Source of the DNA: Sphingorhabdus sp. YGSMI21
GTDB taxonomy: Bacteria; Pseudomonadota; Alphaproteobacteria; Sphingomonadales; Sphingomonadaceae
Reading direction: 5' to 3'
Length of the DNA: 64,000 nucleotides
Assembly (NCBI RefSeq): GCF_002776575.1
Contig: NZ_CP022548.1
Coordinates: 325,001 to 389,000 of the forward strand
In this document: in pieces, positions 1 to 11,213 of the stretch
How the letters are laid out: every line of letters begins with the position of its first letter
Position numbering within the stretch: the first letter of the stretch is position 1
Translations under genes and position numbers: made by a program
Notes under the pieces: generated by a model
Told to the model about the DNA's origin: nothing
Database searches by the model: none
The model's input: only the letters and a program-made list of their open reading frames with translations

Positions 1-333
1 ATTCACTTCCAGCGGGCCGGGCATAGACCCGGGGAATTGGAAGAATTGGAAGCATCTTTATTGCCCTACACGCAGATCTGCGATGGCAAGCGGGACTGCG
101 CGGCGCGTTTTGAAGCCTATCTGGAAGACGCGGTGGATTTGCGCAGCTGTCCGGGCGAAGGCGCGCTGCCGGTGGCCGACATCATAAGGGCGCTGCCGCG
201 CGACATAGCGCTCAGCCTGGAGATCCGCTCCAAAGCCTATCGGGATCGATTCCCGGATGCGACCGACCGCGCAATTGCGGTGCGCGGGGCCAGTCTGGAA
301 TATCTCAAGCAAAGCGAGATTGCGGTGCTATAG
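1..333 (+). CDS. Sugar phosphate isomerase/epimerase, C-terminal part (partial)
   Basis: The reading frame is open from base 1, so the gene starts outside the window and only about 110 C-terminal residues are present. The segment has the look of the xylose-isomerase-like TIM-barrel family: a motif LLPYTQICDG, then GEGALPVADIIRALP and a final strand ALSLEIRSKAYRDRFPD. In this family the late Glu/Arg residues lie near the metal and substrate site. A TTG at 37 could be misread as a start, but coding sequence clearly precedes it (HFQRAGH). Substrate unknown. It converges on the CBS-protein gene with a 10-base gap. Confidence 0.72.
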   Translation: MHFQRAGHRPGELEELEASLLPYTQICDGKRDCAARFEAYLEDAVDLRSCPGEGALPVADIIRALPRDIALSLEIRSKAYRDRFPDATDRAIAVRGASLEYLKQSEIAVL

Positions 334-343
334 GCCCCGCGCC

Positions 344-772
344 TCAGGTCGACTGGATATAGTCGCGCATCGCCGCGGCTTCGCTTTCGATCTTGTCGAT
401 CCGATATTTCACCAGATCACCAATCGAGACAAATCCGACCAATTTGCCCTCTTCAACGACCGGCAGGTGACGAATTCGTCTTTTTGTCATCAATGACAGC
501 GCGCCCATGACGCTTTTGCTGCGTTCGACGATGATCACATCCGATGTCATCACATCGCGCACGATATGATCCATTGCGCCATGGCCAAATTTGCGAAGGC
601 AGTGAAGAACATCACGCTCGGAAAAAATGCCCACGACCGCTTCACCATCGAGCACCGGGAGCGCGCCGATGCGCCTTTCTGCCAATATTTCGATCGCCTG
701 CGACACCGAAATATCTGCGGTGCAGCTGAATATTTCTCCGCTGCGTCCCTGCAAGATCGAATCTATGGTCAT
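344..772 (-). CDS. CBS-domain pair protein
   Basis: A 142-residue soluble protein made almost entirely of two CBS motifs (about residues 10-60 and 75-130). The hallmarks are visible: GALPVLDGEAVVGIFSERD in the first repeat and RHLPVVEEGKLVGFVSIGD in the second. Such stand-alone Bateman modules bind adenine nucleotides or S-adenosyl ligands and act as energy or redox sensors; no fused effector domain is present, so the partner is unknown. It is a single gene with its own upstream region (773-891). An AGGTGCC-like stretch precedes the ATG, a weak ribosome site. Family call is secure, role is not. Confidence 0.88.
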   Translation of the reverse strand: MTIDSILQGRSGEIFSCTADISVSQAIEILAERRIGALPVLDGEAVVGIFSERDVLHCLRKFGHGAMDHIVRDVMTSDVIIVERSKSVMGALSLMTKRRIRHLPVVEEGKLVGFVSIGDLVKYRIDKIESEAAAMRDYIQST

Positions 773-891
773 GGCACCTCTCCTCGCTTCTGATTCTGTT
801 TATTGCATGCTTATAACATATTTTTGAAAGTGATGGCGCTTGATGGTAACAGGATTCCCGTCCAATGCACTGAAAACCACCGGAGTCCCCC

Positions 892-1191
892 TTGCCCCAG
901 TATTCCCGTCTTGACGATCCACAATATGCCAGCCTTGCATGGGCGCGATACTGGCGCCTGATGCGCGGAATGGCGCTGTTCACCCTGATCTGCGTCACCA
1001 TCTCCCTGGGCATTCTTTTCTATCTGCACGGCTTCGTGTCGATCCACATGTATCTGGCCACGGCGGCGGGGATAGCCTTCGCGCTGATGCTGATGGCCGG
1101 CCTGATGGGGCTTGTGTTCCTGTCGAGCGGCACCGGCCATGACGAATCGATCGACGATCCGGTATCAAAGGAAATAGACGCTGATGGGTAA
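892..1191 (+). CDS. Small two-helix inner-membrane protein
   Basis: A 99-residue protein with a charged N-terminus and two hydrophobic segments (about residues 26-46 and 53-78) separated by a short loop around HGFVSIHMY; a polar acidic tail follows. No catalytic motif is visible. The start chosen is a TTG at 892 because a GGAG sits seven bases upstream (881-884) and no better ATG precedes the first helix. Its last eight bases overlap the ATG of the thioesterase gene, so the two are probably translationally coupled. I do not recognise a named family; the function is unknown. Confidence 0.7.
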   Translation: MPQYSRLDDPQYASLAWARYWRLMRGMALFTLICVTISLGILFYLHGFVSIHMYLATAAGIAFALMLMAGLMGLVFLSSGTGHDESIDDPVSKEIDADG

Positions 1192-1600
1192 AGATGACCT
1201 CGAGGAACTGGCCAGGATGCAGCCGGTATTGCGGGTTGCGCCACAGCCACGCGATCTGAACAACAATGGCCATATATTCGGCGGCTGGGTGCTGTCGCAA
1301 ATGGATATCGCCGGAGGGATCATGGCGGCGCGCGTCGCGCAGGGTTCCACCGCAACGGTGGCGATCGAGGCGATGGAATTTATCGCCCCGATCCTGACCC
1401 GCGACCTGATTTCGGTCTATGCCCGGGTCGACCGGATTGGCAGGACATCGGTTGCGATCAGGCTGGATGTTATCGCGTCGCGGAATCTTGGCGAAGAGCG
1501 CGTTCCGGTGACCAGCGGCCTGTTCACCTTCGTTGCCCTGGATGAAAATCATAATCCGCGCGTGATCCCGGAGACTTCCAGGGAAAAATATCTCGGCTAA
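1184..1600 (+). CDS. Acyl-CoA thioesterase (hotdog fold, YciA-like)
   Basis: A 138-residue single-hotdog protein that would hydrolyse acyl-CoA to free acid and CoA in the cytoplasm. The family signature is seen at residues 25-45: DLNNNGHIFGGWVLSQMD, with the Asp/Asn and the GHIFGG turn forming the active site between two subunits. Length matches YciA/BFIT-type enzymes. It overlaps the upstream small membrane protein by eight bases, suggesting one transcript. The stop lies only three bases from the stop of the convergent DUF4139 gene, leaving no room for a normal terminator. Chain-length preference cannot be read from sequence. Confidence 0.9.
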   Translation: MGKDDLEELARMQPVLRVAPQPRDLNNNGHIFGGWVLSQMDIAGGIMAARVAQGSTATVAIEAMEFIAPILTRDLISVYARVDRIGRTSVAIRLDVIASRNLGEERVPVTSGLFTFVALDENHNPRVIPETSREKYLG

Positions 1601-1603
1601 CGG

Positions 1604-3178
1604 CTATTTGCGCCGCTCGACCCGATATGTCAGCACCCGCTCGCTATTGGCCGGAACCGTTACTTTCCAGACATCCATGCCGTCTTTGCGCGTGAGCCTA
1701 TGACTGGTTTTCCTGAACCGCTCGCTGTCGCTGCGCATCAGCTTGATTTCCGCCTGCGCGGGTAACCGGGAAGCATTGGTCAGGGTCAGCCGCATGTCAC
1801 GCGCGTGTTTTTTCTCGTCATCAACCTGCGCCAATTGCTCGACAATCATCTTCACCTGGTCGCTTGAACCAATGGTGACCTCGACCAGCTCGTCGATCGC
1901 CTTGTCGTCAAAACTGCCTTCGCCGAGCAGCATCCGCGCACCGTCAACATTCCGGAACGCGATCAGTTTCCCCGCAGGTAGCGGCACGCCCAGCTGGTCC
2001 CGCTTGCGGTTCTCGAAACGCAGGGTAGTCGCCAGTGATCGGGCCGGTTGGGCATTGGTCGCCCGTATTATAGTTTCAAATATTTGCGTGAAGGGGATCG
2101 CCGATTTCTCCAGAAACGCAACCTGCTTCTGGCTTTGCGCCGCCACGGTGACCGGCACCGGTATCCGATAGAGCTTGAGATCACCGAGGTCCTCCTGCTT
2201 CGCCATCACCTTGCGCGCCGTGACCGTTATATTGTCTGCCATCATCGCCGGGGCAGGTGGCGGCGGAGGAGGAGGCGGTGGTGGAGCAGCGCCAAAGGCC
2301 TCGCGTCGCTGTGCATATTGCGCGATAATATCGCTGCTTGTTCCGTCGGGCCAGCAAGCCAGGTTCACGCTTCCGCCACTCGCCGGTGCTATATTGTCGC
2401 GCCCCTTATTGGGTTGGCCCGCCACCGTCTGGGTTTGCGCCTGAACAAAGGATGTTTCGTCACCATTGGCCAGCGTCACCCAGGAGAAGAGGTTCAGGTG
2501 CGAGCCATCGTCAGAAATATCGGCGACATAATTGGCCTGCCAGTCGAAGCCGGTGGCCAGATAGGATAATGTCACCGTTGCGCGGGTTGCTGTCTTCACC
2601 CTGCTTTTCACTGACAATGTAGGTTTGGCCGAAAGACCTTCCGGTATCGCCGGATAGACAATGGCCTCGTTCAGACCGGTACATTGTAAAGCTTCGAAAC
2701 CTTCGGCTGTTTGCACCACCATCCCGCCTGTCGCATCGGTCCGGATCATTGCATCGAACGTTTCGGTTTTTCCGGTAGCAGCACTGGTCCGCCGGATTGT
2801 GACGCCCTGCCCCAAATAGCTGTTGAGCAACGCCGACGGCGAAAGCAGCGCCGCATCCCGGTTTTTCTCGATGATGTCATCCGGCAGACCGGTAACGATC
2901 GCCGATTGCGGAATAATCCCCCCAGCGACTCCTTCGAACCGCAGGTCCACCTCGCCCACCGGCAAGTCAATCGTGCGCTGTTCGGTGATCAGCGCATAGC
3001 CGCCAAGATAGCGAAGGTTCATCGCATTGTTCGGTGCGCGGCGGGGATTGCGGTAGACGGTCACCGAGACCGATCCTGGCCCTTCGGATGTCACGACCTG
3101 ATGCGCATGACCGGATTGCGCCGCGGCGGGAGCCGAGACTGCAAGGATCAGGAAGGCGAAAAATGTTCGCCGCACCAT
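1604..3178 (-). CDS. DUF4139 secreted protein with poly-proline linker
   Basis: A 524-residue protein with a clear Sec signal peptide (hydrophobic residues 5-20, cleavage near APAAAQ). The remainder resembles the DUF4139 / mucoidy-inhibitor MuiA-like family: a beta-rich domain with TLSYLATGFDWQANYVADI in the middle and a C-terminal beta domain with ANSERVLTYRVE. A run of ten prolines sits near residue 300, a likely flexible linker absent from the neighbour. It is probably periplasmic or envelope-associated. It lies one base downstream of a paralogous gene (3180-4559), so the pair is one operon and a tandem duplication. Molecular function of the family is not established. Confidence 0.85.
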   Translation of the reverse strand: MVRRTFFAFLILAVSAPAAAQSGHAHQVVTSEGPGSVSVTVYRNPRRAPNNAMNLRYLGGYALITEQRTIDLPVGEVDLRFEGVAGGIIPQSAIVTGLPDDIIEKNRDAALLSPSALLNSYLGQGVTIRRTSAATGKTETFDAMIRTDATGGMVVQTAEGFEALQCTGLNEAIVYPAIPEGLSAKPTLSVKSRVKTATRATVTLSYLATGFDWQANYVADISDDGSHLNLFSWVTLANGDETSFVQAQTQTVAGQPNKGRDNIAPASGGSVNLACWPDGTSSDIIAQYAQRREAFGAAPPPPPPPPPPAPAMMADNITVTARKVMAKQEDLGDLKLYRIPVPVTVAAQSQKQVAFLEKSAIPFTQIFETIIRATNAQPARSLATTLRFENRKRDQLGVPLPAGKLIAFRNVDGARMLLGEGSFDDKAIDELVEVTIGSSDQVKMIVEQLAQVDDEKKHARDMRLTLTNASRLPAQAEIKLMRSDSERFRKTSHRLTRKDGMDVWKVTVPANSERVLTYRVERRK

Positions 3179-3179
3179 A

Positions 3180-4559
3180 TCAGAACCGGGTCTCGAAAAC
3201 CGCTGTTACTGTCGTTCGCCCATTGGCGGGCACGGGTACTTTCCAGACAAGCGAATCGGATGACCGCCGCTTGCTCGTCATGCTCTCGCTCACGATACGC
3301 GTGTCATCCCAGTAAAAGTCGAGGCCGTTCTGGATCAGCGACACCGTAACCGCATCGGGCCGCGCATTGCTGATTTCATAAGTCATGCTGGTGCGCCATT
3401 TCGATGCGGACAGGCGCTTGCGCTCGGTAACGGTTGGTTTGACTTTGACATCAAAGGCCTCGCCGGTCTTCAGCCCCAGTTCCGACCCCATGGGTGTGTG
3501 GCCGATATTATTCTCGCCGATAAATTGCGGCTGGCCGGATGCATCTTTCATGTAAACCCGGACGGTACCTGCGGGCAACGCATCACCCAGCCCACCGTCG
3601 CTGGAAGAGCTGAATTCCAAGACCGTGTCCACGCTTTGCGGCTCGTCTTGGGTGCCAAGCCAGCGATTGGAATATTCATAGGTCTTCTGCGCCGGCGCGC
3701 CGGTTACATCCAGAAAGCTGACCTGTTTGGTCTGGGCATTGGCGATGGTCGTGCGCGCCGCCAGCGGATAGAGGTAGAAATCGCCCAGCATTTCCCGGTC
3801 GGCCGATTCGATCCCTGCGCTGCGGACATTGTTTCGCGACGAATAATTGTTTCGACCGATCACGCCTGGTGTCCCGGCAACCAGCAGGGTCTTGGCGTTG
3901 TCGAAGGTCGTACCGGTATTGTTGGTCAGCGTGACCCAGCCCTGCACATCCATCTTGCCGGCCTTTTCGTCGAACAGGGCGACATAATCGGCTTCCCAGC
4001 CCAGCCCCGATGTCAGATAGCTGAGCTGCGCAGGTCGCGTGCCTGCGCGCGAACTGTTCAGGGTCACCGACAGGGTTGGCCTGGCCCGCAAATTCTCCGG
4101 AACCTTGTCGAAAATCACCCGTGTTGGCAGGCGATCATCGCGCAGCACCTCGATCCGGCTCCCGATTTGCAGCACCACGCCGCCATTGGCGGCCAGCACC
4201 TTGGCCCGTTCGCGGGTTTCTGATCCGGTAGCCGGGTTGATCCGGACGATCGTTACCGTTTCGCCAACCGCCTTTTCCATCAGCTTGGAGGGAGACAGAA
4301 GATCATAGTCGAAATTCTGCTCGACGATGCCGCTATTCGGAGCGGTGAAACTGACAGTTTCCGCGCGGATCTGCCCGGAGACGCCAGGGAAAGACTGGAT
4401 TGAGCGGCCTGCTGGAATATTTAGCTGCCGGACATCCTGAACCAGCGCCAGATTGCTGTTGTATATGGTGACCGAGACGTCACCCTGGCCTGAAGACTGG
4501 CTGATCGCCGGTGACACGGCGGTCACCATCAGAAATCCCGCTAAAATAAAAGGCCGCAT
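3180..4559 (-). CDS. DUF4139 secreted protein, paralogue
   Basis: A 459-residue Sec-exported protein (signal peptide about residues 1-20, ending ISQSSG) of the same DUF4139 family as the next gene. Shared landmarks are the opening VSVTIYNSNLALVQDVR, the central QLSYLTSGLGWEADYVALFD and the closing NGRTTVTAVFETRF. It lacks the poly-proline insert of its neighbour. The gene starts at an ATG with a GGGGAGAG ribosome site just upstream (read on the minus strand from about 4570), and its stop is a single base from the start of the downstream paralogue, so translation is probably coupled. Envelope role inferred, function unknown. Confidence 0.87.
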   Translation of the reverse strand: MRPFILAGFLMVTAVSPAISQSSGQGDVSVTIYNSNLALVQDVRQLNIPAGRSIQSFPGVSGQIRAETVSFTAPNSGIVEQNFDYDLLSPSKLMEKAVGETVTIVRINPATGSETRERAKVLAANGGVVLQIGSRIEVLRDDRLPTRVIFDKVPENLRARPTLSVTLNSSRAGTRPAQLSYLTSGLGWEADYVALFDEKAGKMDVQGWVTLTNNTGTTFDNAKTLLVAGTPGVIGRNNYSSRNNVRSAGIESADREMLGDFYLYPLAARTTIANAQTKQVSFLDVTGAPAQKTYEYSNRWLGTQDEPQSVDTVLEFSSSSDGGLGDALPAGTVRVYMKDASGQPQFIGENNIGHTPMGSELGLKTGEAFDVKVKPTVTERKRLSASKWRTSMTYEISNARPDAVTVSLIQNGLDFYWDDTRIVSESMTSKRRSSDSLVWKVPVPANGRTTVTAVFETRF

Positions 4560-4620
4560 ATTGTCTCTCCCCTATCGAAACATGACGCTAACGCATTGAA
4601 AATGAACCTGAGCTAAATAG

Positions 4621-6195
4621 TCATTGCTCCGGTCCGGAACCGTCCGGCGGTGCCAGCCAGCGGAATCTTGCGCCAGCGCCCGGAATGACCCTGTCAAATT
4701 CTTCGGCCACAACGATATTTTTCGACATCAGAGCCTCCCGTGCCACCGCCCGGTCCGGGGCGGCCCCGCTCATTCCCAGTGGCAGGGCGATCCGTTCCGA
4801 AGCCCAGATGATCAAATCGAGATTTTCGCTGGAAGCCGGGTCAATCGCGCCGTCTGCGATCTTGACTTCCGGCAGCGCGACCGCCGGCGGTTGCAGCCTG
4901 ATCACCCAGCCCTTGGCCCCCGCAGCGACACGCAGCTCCAGCGCATAATAGGACGCGAGCGTGGCGCCGGGTAACGGCTTGGCAACGACCATGGCCCGCC
5001 GCGTGCTGCTGTCCAGCGTGACATCATCGACCGGCACCCCGGCGATAAGGGCAAGATTTTCCCGCAAGCGGGTCACCTGGATTTCGGCTTCCCGGGCCTG
5101 TGCCTGGGTTTTGGCTGCAGCGAGCTCGGCCGACTGGGCATCTTCCCCGGTTTCCACCTTGAACTGGTCGACATTGACGGTGATCGACCGGCCCAGCGTG
5201 CGGCTCAACACCCGCGAGCTCTGTTCGGCCGCTCCGGCGATAATCGTGGGCGTGAAGACAGTGGCGTTGACGGTGATCGGGTCGGCATCGAAATCGATCT
5301 CGATCTGCGAGACGCTGGCGCGCTTGCCGAACTGGTCCTTGATATAACCGTTGGCGGAGCGCGAAACATTGGCCTCCCAGGCAATCTGCCGCAGCGAAAG
5401 GCCGAGGGGAATCGCCAGCGCGATGAACACCACCACCATGGCGGCGATCTGGAACTGTGATTGCCGTTCGGACAGATAGGAGCGGAAGCCGTAGAGCCAC
5501 GCCATCGCGGTCGCGGTCAGCGCAATCGTCATCAGGTTGGTGAAAAACAACAGCAGGGAGCCACCGAATACGGCCCAGTTGAAGGTCGCCAGTCCGAAAC
5601 CGACCACCGCCAGCGGCGGCATCAGAGCGGTGGCAATAGCGACGCCGACAATCGTTCCCATCCGTCCCCGGATCATCGCATAGGCACCGGCCAGGGCGGA
5701 GAAAAGCGCGACCAGCAGATCGAACAGATTGGGCCGCGTGCGCGCGGCGATTTCGGCGGTGACGGTTTGCAGCGGTGACAAGGTAACCACCAGTCCGGCG
5801 AACAGGATCGAGATGATACTTCCCAGAACGATCGCCTTGCCGCTCTCTCTCAGCCAGGCCGAATCACCGACGGCCAGGGCAAAGCCCGCTCCCATGATCG
5901 GCCCCATCAGCGGCGACAGCAGCATGGCGCCGATCACGACCGCCGGAGAAGATAACAGCAGGCCGAGAATGGCGATACCGGCCGACATCGACGTCATGAA
6001 CGCGAAATGGGGCGTGAAACCGCTGTCTTCCCGGACTTTATCGATCACCGCCTGCTGGTCGACATCGGCCCGGACGACCATCCGCCACCAGCGGCGGAAC
6101 AGGCGAATGCTGCCGGTGACCGGATCCAGCGGTCCGGATGAGGGCTTGGGTTTCAACTCTGCCGGACTTGCCGCATTTGCCTGATCGTCTGTCAT
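4621..6195 (-). CDS. DUF389 family membrane protein
   Basis: A 524-residue polytopic inner-membrane protein. After a soluble N-terminus of about 60 residues come several hydrophobic helices, with glycine-rich family motifs SSPAVVIGAMLLSPLMGPIM and ATALMPPLAVVGFGLA, both characteristic of the DUF389 / TIGR00341 family. A soluble alpha/beta region follows the membrane part (about residues 290-520) and includes a helix rich in Ala, Glu and Gln. Homologues occur widely in bacteria and archaea without a proven substrate. It is transcribed alone, divergent from the TetR gene at 6356, which could control it; that is inference from position only. Confidence 0.85.
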   Translation of the reverse strand: MTDDQANAASPAELKPKPSSGPLDPVTGSIRLFRRWWRMVVRADVDQQAVIDKVREDSGFTPHFAFMTSMSAGIAILGLLLSSPAVVIGAMLLSPLMGPIMGAGFALAVGDSAWLRESGKAIVLGSIISILFAGLVVTLSPLQTVTAEIAARTRPNLFDLLVALFSALAGAYAMIRGRMGTIVGVAIATALMPPLAVVGFGLATFNWAVFGGSLLLFFTNLMTIALTATAMAWLYGFRSYLSERQSQFQIAAMVVVFIALAIPLGLSLRQIAWEANVSRSANGYIKDQFGKRASVSQIEIDFDADPITVNATVFTPTIIAGAAEQSSRVLSRTLGRSITVNVDQFKVETGEDAQSAELAAAKTQAQAREAEIQVTRLRENLALIAGVPVDDVTLDSSTRRAMVVAKPLPGATLASYYALELRVAAGAKGWVIRLQPPAVALPEVKIADGAIDPASSENLDLIIWASERIALPLGMSGAAPDRAVAREALMSKNIVVAEEFDRVIPGAGARFRWLAPPDGSGPEQ

Positions 6196-6355
6196 CGCGC
6201 CACTTTAGCCGCGAAAAATGTCGGCGAATAGTTAAAGATTACCTCCGGGGTAGTTGAAAAATGAAGGGTTACGTCTTTTATCAGAAAACTGTACCACCTA
6301 TATAGATCACAGCGGCTATGATGCCGCGCCAGGAACTCTTGGGAGGAGTCATCCT

Positions 6356-6994
6356 ATGCCACGTCCCGAAACCGATATTGCCGCCACGCGGGCAAGGATC
6401 ATCGCTGCCGCCGACAAGATGATCGAGGAAAGAGGCGCTATCAGCTTCACGATGAGCGATCTGGCGACCGCGGTCGGCATGTCGCCCTCCAATCTCTACC
6501 GCTTCTTCGAGAACAAGGACGCGCTGGCGGAAGCCATGGCCGGAGAATGGTTCGCCGAATTGCTGGCGATCATGGAAGAGCTGGTGTCTGCCGACATGCC
6601 CGTGGAAGAGAAGCTCTACCAGTTTTTCGCCCGACGCGTCGTTATCAAAAGGGCGCGTTACGAGGAAGATCCCGAACTTTTCGAATCCTATATGGAGCTT
6701 GGCAACGAGCATTTCGACGTGATCAAGGGCTATGTCGATCTGGCCGATCACTATATGGCTTCTATTCTCGCCGAGGCGATGGACAAGGGCTATTTCAAGG
6801 GGCTGGACCTCGACACGGTCGTGTCCCTGGTCAACACCATGATGCAGCCCTTCTGCAATCCCCAGCTGATGATGCAGATGATGCATCTGGCGACCGAAGA
6901 TCGTCTCCGGATCGTGATCAATACGATCCTGACCGGGCTGCAGGCGAACAGCGAAACTGTCAGCGCCAAGCCGGAACTTTACGTCGCCAGCTAG
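6356..6994 (+). CDS. TetR/AcrR-family transcriptional regulator
   Basis: A 212-residue one-component regulator. The N-terminal helix-turn-helix is visible at about residues 25-60: ISFTMSDLATAVGMSPSNLY followed by RFFENKDAL, the standard TetR pattern. The C-terminal helical half should bind a small ligand and dimerise. I start it at the ATG at 6356 because GGGAGGAG lies eight bases upstream and the family normally starts here; an in-frame ATG at 6254 would add 34 unconserved residues. Divergent from DUF389; convergent with the VOC gene, whose stop shares the CTAG at 6991-6994. Ligand and targets unknown. Confidence 0.9.
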   Translation: MPRPETDIAATRARIIAAADKMIEERGAISFTMSDLATAVGMSPSNLYRFFENKDALAEAMAGEWFAELLAIMEELVSADMPVEEKLYQFFARRVVIKRARYEEDPELFESYMELGNEHFDVIKGYVDLADHYMASILAEAMDKGYFKGLDLDTVVSLVNTMMQPFCNPQLMMQMMHLATEDRLRIVINTILTGLQANSETVSAKPELYVAS

Positions 6995-7521
6995 GCGTCT
7001 TTTGCCAGCCACTGTTTCATCATCGCCGGTGGCGGTGACGGGTTCATCTCGCTTTCGTCCAGCGCGGCCAGAGCGCGCCGGCGGTCAGCATCGGTAAAAC
7101 TACCGGTGGTCAGGCAGAATTCCACCATATTGCCATTGGGGTCGCGGGTGTAGACCGAGTGGCACCAATTATGGTCGATCTCCAGCACGTCGAGACCGGC
7201 CGCGTTCCATTTCTCGCGCCAGCCGACGAGTTCCTCGGGCGTATCGACGGCGAAGCTGTAATGGTTGGTGCCCTGGGGCGTTCCGGCGGCTTCGTTGAGA
7301 TCGAACTTATATTCGCCTTCCCCCGGCGTATCCATCAACTCCCAGAAGGCGATGAACCGGCTGTCGTCGCCGTCCATCCGGTAGAAGAAATGCTTGCCCC
7401 AGCCGCCACCCATGACCGGGGCGATCTCGACCTTGACCAGTTCGAAACCCATCACGCCTTCGTAAAAGGCGTGGATCGCCTTCATGTCCTTCGCCGCGAG
7501 GGCGAGATGGTGATAGCTCAT
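6991..7521 (-). CDS. VOC-superfamily (glyoxalase-like) protein
   Basis: A 176-residue protein with two vicinal-oxygen-chelate modules (beta-alpha-beta-beta-beta). Features: opening YHHLALAAKDMKAIHAFYE with the first metal-ligand His, GTNHYSFAVD with a second, and GNMVEFCL with the terminal Glu. This fold holds a divalent metal in glyoxalases, ring-cleaving dioxygenases and fosfomycin-resistance enzymes; which reaction applies here is not readable. A longer in-frame opening upstream (to 8283) is antisense noise, because the ATG at 7521 overlaps the stop of the upstream gene in the ATGA pattern, showing coupling to the carboxymuconolactone-decarboxylase-like gene. Confidence 0.88.
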   Translation of the reverse strand: MSYHHLALAAKDMKAIHAFYEGVMGFELVKVEIAPVMGGGWGKHFFYRMDGDDSRFIAFWELMDTPGEGEYKFDLNEAAGTPQGTNHYSFAVDTPEELVGWREKWNAAGLDVLEIDHNWCHSVYTRDPNGNMVEFCLTTGSFTDADRRRALAALDESEMNPSPPPAMMKQWLAKDA

Positions 7522-8171
7522 TGGTTTGCTCCCTTCCGTTTGTCGACCATGCCCATGACATCGGCGGTGGCGCCATCGGGGGCCGGCACCTCGACCACGC
7601 GCTCCGGCACATCGTCGAACTCCAGCTTCAGCGCCCGGCTCATCACCGCGTGCATCATATAGGTGCAGGTGATGTAGGTGAGTTCGAGTATCTCGACTTC
7701 GCCGAGATGCTTTTTCAGCGCCGCGAAGACACCGTCCGGTACCCTGCCCCGTTCGAGCACGAGGCAATCGGTGTAAGCGAGCACGGCGCGTTCGACTTCG
7801 TTGAAGCAATTTGCGACCGACCAGTCGGGGATCGCCTTGACCTGTTCCTCGGAATAGCCCTCGAAGCGCATGGCCTTGCTGTGCTGGGAATAGACAAATT
7901 GCGATCCCACCGCATAGCCGGCGCGGATCTGGCCGAGTTCGCGCAGTTTCGGGTCGAGCTTGCGATTGGAAGAGCGGTAGAAACCGAAGCCCTCGCTGAT
8001 ATGTTTGAAAGCGTCGGGGACCTGCGCGAAAACGGTCCACCAGTTGCCCGGCGTGCCGGTTGCCGTGCTCGGTTCCGCCACCGGATCGCGATCGCCGAAC
8101 AATATATTGTAAAGACCGAGCACATAGTCGTCGGTGACTTCTGCTCGCGGTATTTCGCGCAGTCGGGGCAT
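7518..8171 (-). CDS. Carboxymuconolactone decarboxylase-like (AhpD fold) protein
   Basis: A 217-residue all-helical protein of the carboxymuconolactone decarboxylase / AhpD-like superfamily. The core helix reads LGQIRAGYAVGSQFVYSQHSKA: the His of the AhpD motif is kept, but both Cys of its CxxC are absent, so peroxidase-type redox chemistry is unlikely. The protein has extra residues at both ends compared with minimal AhpD. It overlaps the downstream VOC gene by four bases; the pair may serve one catabolic step on an aromatic or lactone substrate (inference). The nearby TetR is a candidate regulator. Confidence 0.85.
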   Translation of the reverse strand: MPRLREIPRAEVTDDYVLGLYNILFGDRDPVAEPSTATGTPGNWWTVFAQVPDAFKHISEGFGFYRSSNRKLDPKLRELGQIRAGYAVGSQFVYSQHSKAMRFEGYSEEQVKAIPDWSVANCFNEVERAVLAYTDCLVLERGRVPDGVFAALKKHLGEVEILELTYITCTYMMHAVMSRALKLEFDDVPERVVEVPAPDGATADVMGMVDKRKGANQ

Positions 8172-8218
8172 AGAGTCGCTCTCCTATGCCCCGACTATGC
8201 ACAATTTGATGCGGCTGA

Positions 8219-10900
<2,682 letters not shown>

Positions 10901-11213
10901 GGATAGTTGCTCCGTTTTCTTGTCGTTGATTCAACCGAATGGGGAGAGCGTTGCAGGCAGCGCAGACGGTTGATGAATCGCGTTCGGGAGCGCTTTAGCT
11001 GAAGTGGGGGAATTGGGGAAGGGGTAGCGTTCGTGGAAGAGCGCAATAGATTCCATTGAATTTTTTGCGATGCTCTCGATGTCTCCAAAAATTTTGCCGA
11101 TCCAGAAACGCCTCCTTTATTTGCTTTAAGTGCTTTGGTTCTCTACTTATATTTAAACTGAGTTCGATGTGTCCTACAACACATTAACTAAGCTATCCAC
11201 AGGGGGGGTATTT
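10901..11213. other. Intergenic region between acnA and AT-rich cluster
   Basis: This 313-base gap holds the acnA upstream region on one side and the leader of the AT-rich gene cluster on the other. Base composition drops sharply from about 11100 onward, marking the edge of the accessory segment. A TTATATTT stretch near 11147-11154 could serve as a -10-like element for the rightward genes, but no convincing -35 is spaced to it. No RNA gene or hairpin terminator was seen. Confidence 0.4.
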
